64,000 nt of DNA from Metellina segmentata (GCA_947359465.1 OX375872.1:12098137-12162136); one strand, 5' to 3'; positions 20,721 to 33,235 are shown, counted from the first letter of the stretch. Notes: a model not told the origin generated them from the sequence alone. Program-made: numbers and translations.

Positions 20721-22194
20721 TCTTATCGAAAGATGTGGTTATTTAGTTAAGTGTGTGTAAACTTCAAACTACACTATTTGGAAAGATCGGACGACCAATG
20801 GTTTAAAAAAACAAATTTCGAAGGATACAATTAAATCACGTCAAAGTCTTTATGTGCATGTATGCACTAGAAATTACGAAAATCGACCAGAATATCAATA
20901 GTACTTTTATTAATTCAAAATATTTTCATTAGCTTTCTAATGATGCAAAGATCTTGTAAATATTCGCGATATAGTTTTGACAACAACAAAGTTTGACAAA
21001 TACAAGGGTGATAGTTAGGTAATGTCATCTTATACAAACATTTTTCCCAAAACTTTGAACCCAGTTTCTAATGAACTGTGTTTTTCAATGGGTTTTTTTT
21101 TTTCAAACAGCGATACTTCAAATATGAATTGATCTATTATAATTATTATTTTTCATCGTAATCTATATAATACAGTGACTGTTTTGACTCTCAGTCAAAT
21201 TTATTAAAATAGATTTTTATTTGATTTTTAAATGTTGAAATTCTTGAAAAAATGTAGATCTTTTTGCTAAAACAACCTTTTATTTTTAACGACTTGACGG
21301 AGGTTCAAAACATGAAGAATAATACTAGGAATAATTTCCAACAGGAATTGTTCATTCTGAACAAATTAGAATTTGAGATTTCACAGTTCAAAAACATGCT
21401 AATTGTCTAATTATTTATAAATTAGATTATATGATTATGATCAGTTGAAGCTGACTTTGTGACAGTGAAATGAGAAAAGCAAACACCAATGACCAATTGT
21501 AAAAAAATGGATAATTAAAGTCAAAATTAAAAAATACCTTCTAGTGTATATGTACACCTTAACGCGGCGTTTAACATGACTACAATAAGTCCCATTTTGG
21601 ATATCCCTTTCATGTTTACACATATATTAACTTGCATTTGAGAGGGTTCCACGTCGAGACAATTGTGAAATGACACTCAGATCACTTCCTCTTAAGAAAC
21701 CCTAAAATGATGCTGAAAATGGACCTTTAATCAGTTTGGCATGGAATAACACACATTCACAAAGTCCACGATTTCTCCGAATCTTCCACAAAGTGGTGGA
21801 CATCATTGTCTTTTAAGCAACGAGTCGGTTCATCGCTGTAATGAAATTCTGAACTCGCGTCGCCTCTTTAGAAAAGTGTAGAGCTTCAATAAATGGACGT
21901 GCTTGTCTGTGTGGTAATGAGGAAATGCAGCGAAACATTCAGTTTCGAAAGTTCTTGCTTAAAGGTTCTAATCATGTGGAAATCATACAGAACTATTTTG
22001 AAAGGGAGACATGAAACGCGGTGACCTGTTAATTGCTTGGTATTATTTCACTGAGTGATAACTTGTAGGGAATCGCAATAAGTTATGGTTTTTGTTCATT
22101 GTGTTCAGGGTAAAGTCCCGTTTGGGTCTTTTTATACCCGAAGATTCATTAAGTCGCATTTCTGAGGAATCACACTGTAAATGACATAGGAATA
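20721..22194. other. Long unassigned AT-rich stretch
   Basis: No repeat period, element end or coding family recognised. A slightly GC-richer part near 21700-21910 has no readable frame. Confidence 0.5.
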
Positions 22195-22290
22195 TTCTAT
22201 TTTCCTTTCCTTAGAAAAGAATCCCTTGGAAAGATTCTATTTCTCATTTTCTTAAAATAGAATCTTTTGGAAAGATTATATTCGTCGTAT
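22195..22290. repeat. Short array of the 42-bp repeat
   Basis: AGAATCCCTTGGAAAGATTCTATTTCTCATTTTCTTAAAAT followed by a second, partial unit. Confidence 0.75.
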
Positions 22291-23607
22291 GACGAAACTG
22301 GTTAGAAGGTGGAACTATATGTGTAAGCCTCTCAGAAAGTTAACTGTTAGACTGTATTTGAATCAGGTTGAGATGTTCCGGAATGATGCAAAGAGGCTCA
22401 GGACTTTTAACTTTCGGTTCATCTACAAGCACGTGCATCTCCGGTCATGCACTCCCTTGCTTTTACAAGATACTCTTTTACTAAAACTCTAGCCTGCCTA
22501 CCAACCCCAATAAAACACAGTTTCATGGTCAATCATTTGACCAATGCCATGACCTTTATCATAGTCAATTATTACGCTTGTTTCCTTCCTATCGACACAT
22601 TGACGTAAGTCCTTTTATTTTATATTGGATCACAAGCTGTTAGGACGTACGTGCTTCTATATTTTATATTCGTTAAGTCATAGCGAGAGTCAGCAAGATT
22701 TAAGATTTGTGCTAACCTATATCGCACCCCTGCAAGAAAAGAGACACAACTCAAAATTGCAGAATTTGAGAAAAAAACATCAACTTAAAGGATACTATAA
22801 AACTTACATTGAAATAGTATAAGTTTCTTTCGAATTTTAGGTAAGTATTTATGGTGGTAACTTCTATTATATTCCATAGAATAGTAATATAGCACGCTGG
22901 GGAACCTCATAGATATTTTTCAATGACATATCAAAATCTTTATTTTTTGACTTGTGTCACTTATCTTGCGATATGTTTTACCGAAATTTATAGAAGCTTT
23001 GTTAACAACCTTCGTTCTAGTACGATATTTCAAGAGCTTCAAGTATTTAAGAAAGTTTACATGGAGCTTTAGTTGGCTATGGTTTCATTTGTTTACCATA
23101 TTGCGTGATTATTTTGGTTTCGATTGCAATGGATGTATAGTCATGAAATACCTCTAAACAGTTCTTCGAAGTTCAATTGATTTAACTATCAGCTTGGACA
23201 AGATTTATTTTCCTTTGTGTTTCTTTGTAACACATGTAGCACTTGTAACTTTGTCTAACGCATGTAACATGTGGTATAATGGTATCTGTAGTTCGAATTC
23301 TGGACTAAGTTTTCCCCATTAACACATTTTCATAATCCCTTTCGTGCAAACCGTACTTTAATCATTCCTTACTTTCTAGTTTTCATAAATTTGTGAAAGT
23401 TTTGCTAACTTTGAGGATTTTCTGCATTTTATTGATACTAAACAACAGTGAGTGACAGTATTATCGCTCAACCTATTGTGATTTCTCTCTAACATTACTG
23501 CACCCCAAAATTCCTATTCATACACGCCTTAGAACCTAAATATTTTTACTAATTCAGTTTGGTTTTCTTACGAGGTTTAGAATACATGCTGCTCGTAACT
23601 CGGTTCA
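22291..23607. other. Unassigned AT-rich stretch
   Basis: Open stretches at 22289-22492, 22625-22822 and 22954-23157 show no domain and no splice context I can defend. Confidence 0.45.
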
Positions 23608-23850
23608 AAACCCTCCAAGTGATTTCGACGAGATATTTCGTCCATCAAGATCTGGCCAATTTTTCCATAGATGAGATGTCTCGTCTTCTTCGTGCCGATT
23701 GAATTCCGACTAAAGCTGTTTTTTATAGTGACGAGATATCTCTTTTATTAAGATCTGGTCAGTTTTTTAATGATAAGAACTCGTCCATCAAGATTTTGTC
23801 AATTTTGCTAATGACGAGACATCGTGTCGAGCAAACCAACAGGAAGGCCC
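23608..23850 (+). mobile_element. Palindromic element, plus copy
   Basis: Left end ACCCTCCAAGTGATTTCGACG; palindromes at ~23625, 23670, 23735 and 23810; right end GACAAACC-like AAACCAACAGGAAGG before a C-run. The flanking TTAA is mutated (TCAA at left). Confidence 0.72.
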
Positions 23851-24958
23851 CCCCCCCCCCAAAAGGAGATCTAAAAAACTTTAGTAAGGAGAATAATTGG
23901 TTCTGTATAAACTAGACAAAATGGGTATTGGGAAAATTCTTGTCTCAGCAAACCAAAAATTCATTGGAAGACAAATAGAAAGACCGATATAGAGCCGAAT
24001 GTGCGATGTATAGTAATTCAACGCAGTAATCTACAGAAGGAAATGAGAACACTGTATTGAATTCATTTTTATTGTGCTTATTATATTGTAAAATTTGTGC
24101 CATCAAAATTTCCTCATTTAAAATAAAAGCGCCGTATGTAGCAAGTTTAATAAACTAAAAATATTTTCTTCGTTTCAACTAAATAACTAAAAATATTTTC
24201 TCTCTCTCTTCGTTTCAATTAAATAACTAAAATATATTTTTTTCATTTCAACTAAAAAATATTATATTTGTTTGAACTTCAAATACGAAAAATGTTTTTC
24301 GTTTAAACTAAAAAAATTGAATTAAGAATGGCCATTTGTGTCCATTCGCTTACATGTCAAAGAGTAAGTAATGCCTTCTCTCAAAGAAAGAAAAGCATCT
24401 CAAATTCAGACCAGTATATTTAAAACTAAGAATAATATTTACTTCGTTCCACCAATTTTAAAACGATTTTCCAACTAATGCTACTTCCGGGCCTGGTCCA
24501 TATCTGGATCACATCTTCATTGTTGGAAAGAATAGATGGCCCAGGGAATTATTTTTTCCTAGCCAAGTTTCCTATCGACCATTTTTTTTCCTCGAGCCAT
24601 TTTTGATTTTTTTTCTTCTAACTGCTCTGTCCTCTCTAATGGGGTTTTTGCTTTGGAAGCGATGCGACGATTCTCTGAGGAAGAATGTAATGAGCGTACG
24701 TTGGAACAAGAAAATGATTAATATCAGAAGAAATAACAAAAATCAATTCTGTTTTGGAGGTTGTGCGAATCGCCACAATCCATCGCATAGACGCGGTACA
24801 TGTAAAAATATGAATGAATTCAAACTTTTATGGGTGTGTACGTATGATTCTACTCTGAAACTTGCAGTCTTTTCTGTCTGATTTTTAAGCAATTCTTACT
24901 TTCTTCACCAATAGAATCTCTTCAGGTTTTACAACACAATCGTTCTAAAATATTATAT
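23851..24958. other. Unassigned; includes a C-run and a tandem-like TTCGTTTCAACTAAA tract
   Basis: C-run at ~23846-23858. At ~24150-24310, ATATTTTCTTCGTTTCAACTAAA-type phrases repeat three to four times. An open stretch at 24603-24881 (plus, 92 codons) has a basic central region and no recognised domain. Confidence 0.45.
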
Positions 24959-25085
24959 CGTCATCTGACCGTGGTTCAAAATTACGTGATGTTGTCCTCG
25001 AATCTTTCCCTCGGGGGATTGATCCCGGACCGTCGTGAATAACCCGTTCTGTTTCTCCAGTACGACGTTAGTTAAAATACCTTCC
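24959..25085 (+). mobile_element. 5'-truncated SINE, plus copy
   Basis: Begins at TCATCTGACCGTGG and runs through GATCCCGGACCGTCGTG to the tail GACGTTAGTTAAAATACC. Confidence 0.85.
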
Positions 25086-25385
25086 AAAAAATGATTTTAT
25101 TCTATTCTAAGAAAAATACCAATAAAATCTTCCCAAAAGTTATATACAATTGAAAATACCAATAGAATTTTAACAAACGATTTGATTCTAAGAAATGGAG
25201 AGAGAATTTTTCCAAGGAACTCTATTCTAAATAAAAGAGCATGTATATAATCCAAGAATTCTATTCTAAGAAAATTAGTAAAATGGGATCTTTCCAAAGG
25301 ATTCGATTCTTAAGAAAGTAGCAATGGATCTTTCCTAAATATAATATACCTAGGAAAAGAGGAATATTTTCAAAGAATACTACAC
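25086..25385. repeat. Array of the 42-bp repeat
   Basis: About seven units, e.g. GATTCTATTCTAAGAAAATTAG and TCTTTCCAAAGGATTCGATT. Flanked on both sides by SINEs. Confidence 0.78.
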
Positions 25386-25388
25386 GAA

Positions 25389-25649
25389 ACCGCCGCTTGG
25401 AAGAGTAGTGGATTAACAAACGGAGGGTTGCCAGTTCGACACTCGATCCAACCCAGCCTCTACAGTGTACATGGATTTTGGTGCACGTTAAATCTACAGT
25501 GTTCTCAAATGTGTTCACGTTAGTTTTATGTGAAGGTTCCGAGAGTAGGGCTACAGCTCATCTCGGATCTTTCCCATCGGAATTGATCCAGGGCAGTGGC
25601 CGATAGTGTGTTGCTCCAGTGTTACGTTAATTCAACTTCCTATCTACCT
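25389..25649 (+). mobile_element. SINE (type A head), plus copy with internal deletion
   Basis: Head CCGCTTGGAAGAGTAGTGG, GCACGTTAAATCTAC, CCGATAGTGTGTTGCTCCAG, tail TTACGTTAATTCAACTTCC. The block around the CATCTGACCG region is missing. Confidence 0.8.
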
Positions 25650-25788
25650 ATTCTATGCATAGGAACAATGAAATCTTTCCAAATCTCTTCTAAGAAAAAG
25701 AGGAACAGAGCTTTTGTACTCGATTCCAACCTCAGGACAGATGCAATAGAATACCTCGAAATGATTAAGAAAATACTTTCCAGAAGTT
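25650..25788. repeat. 42-bp repeat remnant
   Basis: GGAACAATGAAATCTTTCC and later AGAATACC units lie between two SINEs. Confidence 0.5.
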
Positions 25789-26065
25789 GGTAGGTAGGTA
25801 TTTACTGAAGAACGCACTAGAGTACATCAACGGGCTATTGGTGACATTCCGAGATCATTCCCGAAGGAAAAGATCCGACGACCCCACCGCGTAATTTTGA
25901 ACCACGATCAGATAACGAGGTCACATCTTAGCTGGCACCTCACTCTGCAAACTTACTTCCACACCACGCCATCGTGAGGACATTTGAGGCCACGACAGAT
26001 TTAACGTGCTTCAGACACCTTTACCTTTTTACACGACGATCTTTGGTTCTATTCCAACTCGCAAC
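25789..26065 (-). mobile_element. SINE (type A), minus copy
   Basis: Tail GGTAGGTAGGTATTTACTG, then the body in inverted order to TCTTTGGTTCTATTCCAACTC. Near full length. A short 42-bp-repeat stretch follows at ~26085-26165. Confidence 0.82.
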
Positions 26066-26239
26066 ATTTTTTGGAGAAAAGGAAATAATGTGTCCTTTCC
26101 TTTTCAAGTGATTCCATTCTAAAGAAAGGACTCGAAGTATTTTCTTCAGGTTGAAAGATTTCTCCAACAGATAGATGTGGTTATTTATGCGTGTGTGTTG
26201 TGGTGGATCTCAGAATCTCGTGATACCTCAGAGGTTTGA

Positions 26240-26304
26240 TGGTAATGGTAATGGTAATTTTAGTTAACGTCGTACTAGAGCAACACAACGGGCTATTGAC
26301 GACG
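26240..26304 (-). mobile_element. Severely truncated SINE with 14-bp target duplication
   Basis: 65 bp of tail only (GGTAATGGTAATGGTAATTT to GGCTATTGACGACG), bracketed by CCTCAGAGGTTTGA at 26226-26239 and 26305-26318. Direct proof of reverse-transcription-type insertion of this family. Confidence 0.9.
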
Positions 26305-26402
26305 CCTCAGAGGTTTGAATCCGATTGCCACGGATAAGCTTCCTTAACTTTGTAGATAGGAGTGATTGGGAAATAGAACAGATCGGCTCCCGAGAAGAAA
26401 AG

Positions 26403-26700
26403 GGTCAAGGTAGCTCGGTTGGAGGGAGTGATGGACTAAAAACCGGAGGGTTCGCGAGTTCGAATCTAACCAAAGTCCGGCGAGTACAAAGGGACCTGGT
26501 ACTCGTAAAATCTGTTCGAACCTCAAATGTCCTCACTTGTCCATGGTGTGAAAGTATAGATACTGAGTTGCCAGCTCAGGTGTGACCTTGTCATCTGACC
26601 GTAGTTCAAAATGACGTGATGTTGTCATCGGATCTTTCTCTTAGGGTCTTCAATAGCCCGTTGTGTTGCTTCAGTGCGACGGTAATTAAAATACCTACCT
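26403..26700 (+). mobile_element. SINE (type A), full-length plus copy
   Basis: A-box-like GGTAGCTCGGTTGG, B-box-like GAGTTCGAATCTAACC, full body, tail GACGGTAATTAAAATACCTACC. Confidence 0.87.
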
Positions 26701-27407
26701 ACGTGGAGAAAAAGGTTGAACATGTAGATGGTTTTGAGTCATAATGGCCAAACGGAGAACCAATTAGCCCTCTTAGTGGTCGTCTAATATTCTGGTTCAA
26801 AAACCTCTTCCAGTCGTTATTTTTCTACTTGGGGTGATAGGCTCCTTTTGTCACAACTGGATATGTCGTCCAAAGTAGAAACGACCCGACATCTTGTCGA
26901 AACACGGAAGGTTTAAATATCTTACCTTAAATAGACATGGTGTAACACTTTATAAAAAAACTAGTAGAAATACTTGGCTTGGCTCGGGTTGAATTAATAA
27001 TACGTTGATTGAAAAGTCAATTATTTTTCATAAAAGAATGTTAGCAACATTTAAGTGCACGGAAAAAATATTTTTAATATCCATTTAAACTTGTCCATTG
27101 CTTCTACAATTTACTTCGGAAATACATACATGTTGTGTATCCATCCATATAATCCATTTCATATACGTCGCACTTCTGCTGAAATTTTTTTTTTGAATGG
27201 GACTACTACAGAAGTTGATTTTGAGTTTTTGAGTGACTACAAATATTCCCGTGCATTCATTTTCAGAACTTTTACAGGATAGTCTTGCACTTAATTTTCC
27301 TATGAATATGTTTTACTTGTGCCATTTTTGTACCTTATACGAAATTTAGGACCTAGTATACGAAATTTTCGAATTTCATCATCAATGAGAGGATGGTAAA
27401 TTAAATT
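26701..27407. other. Unassigned; possible very old palindromic-element trace
   Basis: CCTCTTCCAGTCG (~26810) to GGAAGGTTTAAA (~26905) weakly resembles an eroded TTAA element. The rest is AT-rich without features. Confidence 0.35.
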
Positions 27408-27755
27408 GTTACGGCATTCGTGGCTAATTTAGTTTAAGCAGACGCAATTTTTCTTGAAAATCCCATTCAGTGGCAGGTGGAATAACGGAACTTCTGTTAG
27501 ATATATAAAGCAGAGTTGAGAGACTTTTGTCTGTTCTCTGTACGAATCCACCTTTTGAACAATCTACGCAACATTTGGTACACTTATATTTTAGAACTCT
27601 GTGGGTATGATAAACTACAAATTAACAAGCGATCTATTTGTCTAAGGGGCTAAAAATTTACGGCACTCGTGACTTATTTTGAAGCAAACGCACTTATTCC
27701 TGAAAATTCCACTAAGCGGCATGTGGAATAACGGAGCTTGTGATAGAAATAAATG
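27408..27755. repeat. ~250-bp duplication
   Basis: TTACGGCATTCGTGGCTAATTTAG (shortened: TTACGGCATTCGTGGC) at 27408 and TTACGGCACTCGTGACTTAT at 27658; about 95 bp of each align, including GTGGAATAACGGA. Period 250 bp, two units. Confidence 0.7.
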
Positions 27756-28728
27756 TCATCAGTGTAGACAAATAAAACTCAATCGATAACAATTTTTTAG
27801 TGAACAAACAGCAGGTTGATTTTACAGCGCTTTTACATAAAGAAAAGCACTTCATTCAACGAATAATTCACATGTATCTAAGTTGGGTAAGAACAGCTTC
27901 AATAAGTGGAGTAGGCAAATTCGACTTTCTGTTACTTAAGACAAAAAATTTCAATATTTCAAAATTGCTAACTGTCATATTATTCCATTATCAACAAAGT
28001 CTTGTTTAAAATTCCCTTTTTTCCAACAGACGTACAGTTTTAAATTGAACCCTTATGGTACTTTTTTAAATTCACATAAATTCAGTTTCTAAATGAAAAG
28101 CACGTACCTATTTAGAATGATAGATGTAGTTACTTGACTATGAAGTATACAGTTTTCAATAACATTCATGAAACACGAAAAAGAAATGAAATTTAGTTGA
28201 TTTTAATCGTCTTTCAATTAAAAGCTATACAAAATTAATTTTGAAATATATTTGAACTAAAACGTATGACTACCCGTTTCAATTTAACGTTACCCATCTT
28301 ATTTTAAAGTTATTTCTTTTAATTTACTTGTTAGTTTAATATAAGAAATTACACGCTTAAAAAATATTTTGATGTGTATTTTATTAAATCATTAAAATAT
28401 AACTCCTGAATAAAATATTTCTGCAATATGTAATATACCGGAATACACTGAAAACAGAAACAAAATTCCAATCCTTGAAAAAAATGAAGAATTCTGAAAA
28501 AAAAATTCTGTTCTAACGTGTTAAATTTTGACTTCCTGAATATATTCTGAAATAGAACAATTCGACAAAAAGACGAACAATGTTGATAAAAACAATAATT
28601 TTTTTATAAGCAAAGAGAACACATATTTATAATACATGGGAATCCTCAAATATGAGCGTAACATCTCACTGTCAACTCAAATACCCAAACAAAGAATTCT
28701 AAGTCAAATTAAAAAATTAAACATCAAT
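27756..28728. other. Unassigned AT-rich stretch
   Basis: Very AT-rich. An open stretch at 27800-28009 has no recognisable motif. Confidence 0.5.
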
Positions 28729-28741
28729 TCTGACGTTGCCA

Positions 28742-28887
28742 ATGCTTCGTCATCTGACCGTGGTTCAAAATTACGAGGTGTTGTCCTCGGATCTTTCCCT
28801 TAAGGGACTGATCCCGGACCGTCGTCAATAGCCCGTTGTGTTGCTCTAGTACGACGTTAACTAAAATTACCAATTACCAATTACCTA
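28742..28887 (+). mobile_element. 5'-truncated SINE with 13-bp target duplication
   Basis: Starts at the CGTCATCTGACCG block and ends in (AATTACC) tail repeats. TCTGACGTTGCCA at 28729-28741 and again at 28888-28900. Close to consensus (ACGAGGTGTTGTCCTCGG), so young. Confidence 0.93.
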
Positions 28888-28900
28888 TCTGACGTTGCCA

Positions 28901-29454
28901 GATACCGAAAAGCAAAATTACGCTTTTATAATCAATGAGTTTTTCTTTTAGGCTTTCGTGTTCCAAGACAAAATGTGTAAGTTACGCGAAATTAAAAATG
29001 CTTTAAATATTCTTTCTTGATCACACAATCAAATATTTATATATATTATTTTCATCACAAGGTAAGAAATAAAAAGTCAGTTCAAATATAAATATTATAA
29101 TTTAATTTGTTTAAATTTTTTTTTTTCGATCAACACTGCGAAAGCAATCTGAGCTGCGTATAGCAATCGTTTTATACTCAATGTTATTTCTATGACGATT
29201 TCGAATTGTTTTTGGCTTAGGCCTTAGGTCAATTTTAGGCATCTTTGGAGTCGAATTTTTCAGAATCCATTCTTAGTGCACCCCTACGGTATGAGAAGAA
29301 CCACCCGGCAAAATTTCAGTTTCCTAGGACTTGTATTTCTTGAGATACAGTGATGAGTGAGTGGCATTTGAATTTTATATATAGAGATACCACCATATTC
29401 ATTTCCTTTTTTTATTCGCTTTCATCGTAATGATACCTATGAAATATTGTATCA
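28901..29454. other. Unassigned AT-rich stretch
   Basis: Short phrases near 29250-29390 (CCTAGGACTTGTATTTCTTG) look repeat-derived, but no element could be delimited. Confidence 0.4.
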
Positions 29455-29692
29455 ACCCTCCAATTTGTTTGGACGATATATCTCATCCAGCAAGATCTGT
29501 CCATTTTTATTAAGGTCCACTTGTCAGCTGACCAATTTTGTCAATGGCGAGATATCTCGTTATAAAGGTATTGACCAATTTTTCAGGATGACGAAACCCT
29601 GTTCTCAGTTTTTTCTAACGATGAGAGATCTCGTCCATTAAGATCGTGGATCGAGATGCCTCGTAGAGACAATCACCAGTATGAAACTTAAC
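29455..29692 (+). mobile_element. Palindromic element, plus copy, diverged
   Basis: AACCCTCCAATTTGTTTGGACG at left, degenerate palindromes near 29475, 29545 and 29625, right end CGTAGAGACAATCACCAG. Ends partly eroded. Confidence 0.65.
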
Positions 29693-30405
29693 AGTTATCA
29701 ATTTCAAAAGTAATACTAGACTAAAAACTGAGACTCAATTATTTTTTGTATGAGCATGAATTATGAAACGTGTACAGTTACCGAAAAAACTTTTCATGAA
29801 GTAATACTAACCTAAAAACTGAGATTAAGCTATTGTGTATTAATAATAGTTATGTAAAATGTACATAGTTACCAAAAACGTTTTATAAAGTCATTTATTT
29901 CCACTAAGTTTAACATTTTCGGTCAGCTATAAATCCTTCAACAATTTCCTCATGTTTTCCTCTTTATATGACTGCTCTACAATCTCATACCAGTAATACT
30001 AAAACTGAGACTAAACTATTGTTTTAATAGCAATTCTGAAACATGCACAATTCCCAAAAAACGTTTCAAGTTATTATGAAACGTGTACAGTTACCTAAAT
30101 AACTTTTCATGAAGTAATACTATACTGAAAACTAAGACTAACTTTAATTTTGTATAGATAGTAGTTATGAAACGTGCAGTGTTACTAAAAAAACGTTTCA
30201 AGAAATAATACCATTCTAAAAACTGAGACTAGGCTATATTTTGTAAATATTAATAGTAATTATGAAACGTGCACAGTTACAAGAGAAACATTTCCTCAAG
30301 TATGCTATGTTTTGTAAACATTAATAGTAATTATGAAAAGTACACAGTTACCAGAGAAACATTTAGTCAAGTAATGCTGTGTCTCAATTTATTTTCACGA
30401 AGTTT
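29693..30405. repeat. ~90-bp tandem repeat, 7-8 units
   Basis: GAAACGTG(T/C)ACAGTTACC recurs at ~29765, 29855, 30080, 30171, 30264 and 30337; each unit also has AAAACTGAGACTA and AAGTAATACTA. Irregular between 29890 and 30000, where other sequence intervenes. Confidence 0.78.
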
Positions 30406-30849
30406 ACCACTTTCTGACAGCAATAAATACTGCAGTTTTCGTCTGTTTCCCCCGTATACTCTTTTCCTTACAAGTGCAGGGATGACAAATGAAGACCGAC
30501 AGCACATGAACCGTTTTCATCCCGTGTTTCGAAAATCGATGAAGCAATTATCAGTAAACTGATTAAATCAGTGGTCAAAGAATGACTAGTTGACAGCAAC
30601 GACCAGCCTGCAGTTAGAATTTCTCAAAACAACGTTGAAGCGTTTTTACTTGATTAGCTCCAATTGATCCTGTCTCCTTCCACACAGATTAAATGTATCT
30701 CTAAAATCAGAGGTGGTGTAGTGTGAGCCATCAAAGATAATAACGCTAAAGAGTTGCTGAGATTTGCTGACAAGCACTGGACTATTTTTGTTTTCTGTTT
30801 CAATTTGCTTTCAGACAACACCAAATTACTCGGAAGAACATCATTACTA
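30406..30849. other. Unassigned
   Basis: A readable stretch up to 30562 on the plus strand partly comes from the repeat; no domain recognised. Confidence 0.4.
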
Positions 30850-31060
30850 CGAATCTTTCCAAAGAATTATGTTCCAAGGAATAGATCAACAGAACCTTTC
30901 CAAAGAATTATGTTCTATTTTAAGGAAACGAGCAACCTTTCCAAGGAATTCTATCGTAAGGAAAGGTTTAATAAAATCTTTCGACGGGTTCTATTTTAAG
31001 GAAAGGAGCGATAGAATATTTCAAAAAGATTCTAATCTGAGGATAGGACCGATAGGAAGC
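30850..31060. repeat. Array of the 42-bp repeat
   Basis: Units CTTTCCAAAGAATTATGTTC at ~30856 and ~30896 (40 bp apart), followed by further AAGGAAAGG(A/T) units; matches the 20325-20720 array closely. Confidence 0.82.
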
Positions 31061-31352
31061 GGAAATGTTACGCTATCTTACGAATATTTCCAATGATAGG
31101 TGCAGTCCTATGGAACACGTCTCTTTAGGTGTATACGGGCTTCACAGTAACGATGTACTCTAGTGATATTTCCCCCTTTTAAAGACACGGGGTCACTATC
31201 CCGGGATGCCCAAGCGATCGTTTCTGCTTGCGTCACACTATTCTATTCTTCAGTCGCTCTTTTTCACCCTTCAAGGCATTTTTTTTCTCGACACGGTCTT
31301 GTGTTTGGATTATCTTGGCCAATTAGCGCCATAAAATCTAAAATCAACTGAT

Positions 31353-31408
31353 GGCCGTGGTAGTCCGGTTGAAATAGTAGGGATTTAGCAACTAGTTCAA
31401 TTCCTGTA
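31353..31408 (+). mobile_element. SINE head fragment
   Basis: ATGGCCGTGGTAGTCCGGTT followed by TTTAGCAACTAGTTCAATTCC: A- and B-box regions of the type A head only. Confidence 0.55.
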
Positions 31409-31424
31409 ACATAAACAGAGTGTA

Positions 31425-33235
31425 TTTATGACTTCTGCGTCCGTTAAAGTTTCCTTGGACAAACAGAACCCCTTGGCGCCATTCAACCAAACCAAGCTCT
31501 ATTCTAACAAACGAAACATCTTACTACTTTGCTCCAACTTTACGGAGGCCAGTGACAATGAACTAAAACTATGTCTTTCGTTTAATGCATTGCATACAGG
31601 ACAATATTTTCAACAAAGGAAAATGAATCAACATAATTTATGGTCTCTAATTTAGGTCACTGTATCAGAAAAATTGGATTGTCCCTGTATGTCCATTATT
31701 TGAGGTTGACTGTCTAAGCTTTAGCACAGCTTGGCCATAAATGGTCCATGCGCCATAAAATCTAACCCGTCTCTATTCTAAGAAACAATCGAATTCCTTG
31801 CTCGAATTTTAAGGAGATTACCCCTTCTCATGGAATAAAAACTATTCAGTTTAATTTCACACAATGCATCAAGAGGGAAATATTTACATCAAAGGTAAAC
31901 AGACATAATTTAGGGTCTCGAATTTAGGTTTTATGTCTCTCCTGTCAGTAGAGCATACCTTACTTGTGTATGTCCATTACTTGACATTGTTTCATTTTTA
32001 GCACAGCCACAAATAGTCTTTTGCTCCATCAAATTCAGTCTTTATTCTAATAAATGGAACATTATACGGTTTTCCTAGAACTTTATGGAGATCACTAATG
32101 GAATAAAACACTCTCTTTAATTTCCCCCCAAGTGCATCAACAGAAAATACTTACATAAAAGGAAAACGAGTCAATCATAATTTAGGATCTCTAATTTAGG
32201 TCTTATGTCTCTACCTTCTGTGTCAGTAGAGCATTCCTTACTTGTGTATGTCCATAACTTGATATTGTTTTATTTTTAGCACAGCCACAAATAGTCTTTT
32301 GCTCCATAAAATACAGTCTCAATTCTAATAAACAAACAATCTACTACTTTGCTCGAGCTTTATGAAAATCACTTATGGAATGAAACGTACTCAGTATAAT
32401 TTCACACAGTGGATTAAGGTAAACTCTCTACATCAAAGGAAAATGACTCAAATATAATGTAGGATCTAAAATTTAGGTCTTATGTCTCTCCTTCTTTGAC
32501 ATTACAACATTGTGTGTATGTCCCGTACTTGACATCGCATCGATTTTTAGCACGGCCAAAAATAGTCTTTGCACCATAAAACCAATCAGTTTGTATTCTA
32601 ATAAACAAACCAATAAACTGCTTAGTCGAAACTTTACGTAAGTCTTTTTATCACGTAATAGAACTTACTCTTCATAATTTCATACATTGTATTAACCCTC
32701 CTGGTGGTTGATTGCCTTCATGAGATATCTTGTCATAAGCCATACTGACCAGATCTAGACAGACGAGATATCTCGTCATTATAAGAAAACTGACTATATC
32801 TTGATATCGTCATTATCAAAACTTGGGCAGTATCTTGATGACGAGAATTCGAGTCATTAGCAAAATTGACCAGATTCTTGATGTATGAGATATCTCGTTG
32901 AAATCACTTGGAGGTTTAAGGGAAAATCTCTACATGAAATGAAAGCCATTCAAACATAATTTAGGGTCTTAGATTTAGGTCTTATGTCTCTCCTCCATTC
33001 CTTGTGGGTCCATCGCTCGATATATCCTCGCTTTTATGGCATAAATGGTCCTTTGCGCCATATACAATCCAACCAGTCTTTATTCTAATAAACAGAGCTA
33101 ACTGCTTTGCTCAAACTTTACGGAGGTCACTTATGTAATAAAGCTTACTCTGTGTAATTGAACAGTCAAAAAAGAGAAAATATTTACAGTAAAGCAAAAC
33201 AACCCACACATAATTTAAATATACGTGTCTACAAA
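31425..33235. repeat. ~275-bp satellite, about six units
   Basis: The phrase TTAGCACAGCC or variant starts at 31721, 31998, 32276 and 32547 (277, 278 and 271 bp apart), and again near 33035 after the insertion at 32693-32919 is subtracted. Each unit holds TCTTTATTCTAATAAAC, TTTACGGAGGTCACT-like and ATTTAGGTCTTATGTCTCTCC. An older partial unit lies at the left. Confidence 0.9.
32693..32919 (-). mobile_element. Palindromic TTAA element inside the satellite
   Basis: TTAA at 32693-32696 and 32916-32919. Left CCCTCCTGGTGGTTG, right CACTTGGAGGT. Inside: GACGAGATATCTCGTC at ~32763, GATGACGAGAATTCGAGTC and GATATCTCGTT. The host repeat resumes in register across the insertion, which defines the element ends well. 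Confidence 0.85.

Noticed and set aside
24603..24881. Basic frame with Cys/His residues considered as a zinc knuckle
   Set aside because: Cys/His spacing does not fit CX2CX4HX4C or another knuckle pattern.
26800..26915. Eroded palindromic element
   Set aside because: Only the ends loosely match; no palindrome core survives well enough to call.
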